64,000 bases of DNA, from contig JAQFVV010006542.1 of the NCBI GenBank assembly GCA_028023455.1, positions 711,271-775,270 of the forward strand. The letters run 5' to 3'. The notes beneath the pieces are model-generated. The model had not been told where the DNA came from. It searched no databases and worked only from the letters and a program-made list of their open reading frames with translations. A program made the position numbers and the translations under genes. Shown piece after piece: positions 63,758-64,000 of the stretch. How positions within the stretch are numbered: the first letter of the stretch is position 1; each line of letters opens with the position of its first letter. The stretch comes from Epiperipatus broadwayi. Its lineage: Eukaryota > Onychophora > Udeonychophora > Euonychophora > Peripatidae.

Positions 63758-64000
63758 AACTTTAACAAAAATTTGATTGATAGCTTAATCAAACTTGGCT
63801 ATATATGTTTTTTTATTTATTCATCTTTTCTTTCTTCTTTTCTCTTCTTTCCCCTTCTCCCTCCATTCAATGGAAATGAACCAATAATAGGTCAGGAGCC
63901 AGAAAAGAAGCATTTCAAATAGCTTGTGTGGTTGGCTTTAAACTCAATCATTCTGTTGGTTATAAAGGACTTTTGGTATAAGTCCACAGATAGATCAGTG
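63758..64000. other. Tail of window
   Basis: The + frame from the 66-bp repeat stays open to 63922 through a Ser/Phe/Pro-rich stretch, then stops. No gene is proved. Confidence 0.4.

Overview
This window is very A+T-rich (by eye about three quarters A/T) non-coding DNA from a eukaryote, almost certainly an invertebrate animal. The reasons are decayed Ty3/gypsy and non-LTR retrotransposons, tRNA-derived short repeats, long (AT)n, (GT)n and (ATT)n microsatellites, GTAAGT-type splice donors, and no prokaryote-style gene packing. I cannot name the species, and I see no complete host protein-coding gene. Three short exon-like pieces on the + strand (35459-35484, 43714-43767, 45284-45438) are the only hints of a host gene, and all are weak.

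Layout. 1-5150: A/T-rich spacer with two tRNA-Gly-like SINE/pseudogene pieces (889-968 +, 1762-1828 -), a perfect 94-bp-arm palindrome beside an (AT)40 run (3097-3286), and a second foldback (3853-4075). 5153-13861: a large LTR retrotransposon with about 2.9 kb direct terminal repeats around about 3 kb of non-coding internal DNA. A purine tract abuts the 3' LTR and the interior carries a recurring short motif (LARD-like). 15262-18520: a wrecked Ty3/gypsy provirus on the - strand (gag, zinc knuckles, protease, integrase; reverse transcriptase missing). 19258-19512: a foldback with a tRNA-like promoter in its loop. 20987-22582: a composite terminal-inverted-repeat element holding two tandem-repeat families. 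25635-28385: a probable solo LTR related to the 2.9 kb LTRs. 30750-31500: a 5'-truncated LINE. 34443-34622: (ATT)60. 41454-42054: a three-copy foldback. 44340-44490: a fragment of a related LTR end. 49060-53815: minisatellites, a short repeat with Pol III-like boxes, and two foldbacks. 55664-60421: a gag-only Ty3/gypsy-type element on the - strand with 1.6 kb LTRs, a primer-binding site, a polypurine tract and a broken gag. 63498-63757: four copies of a 66-bp repeat.

Two retroelements look non-autonomous: one has no coding capacity, the other only gag. They would depend on proteins supplied from elsewhere. Mobile or foldback DNA repeatedly abuts (AT)n tracts, suggesting either insertion preference or microsatellite growth at element ends. 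The most unusual items are the LARD-like element with its internal motif array, the gag-only element whose LTR carries a 153-codon open frame, and the many independent foldbacks. All calls are from reading the sequence; no search was run.
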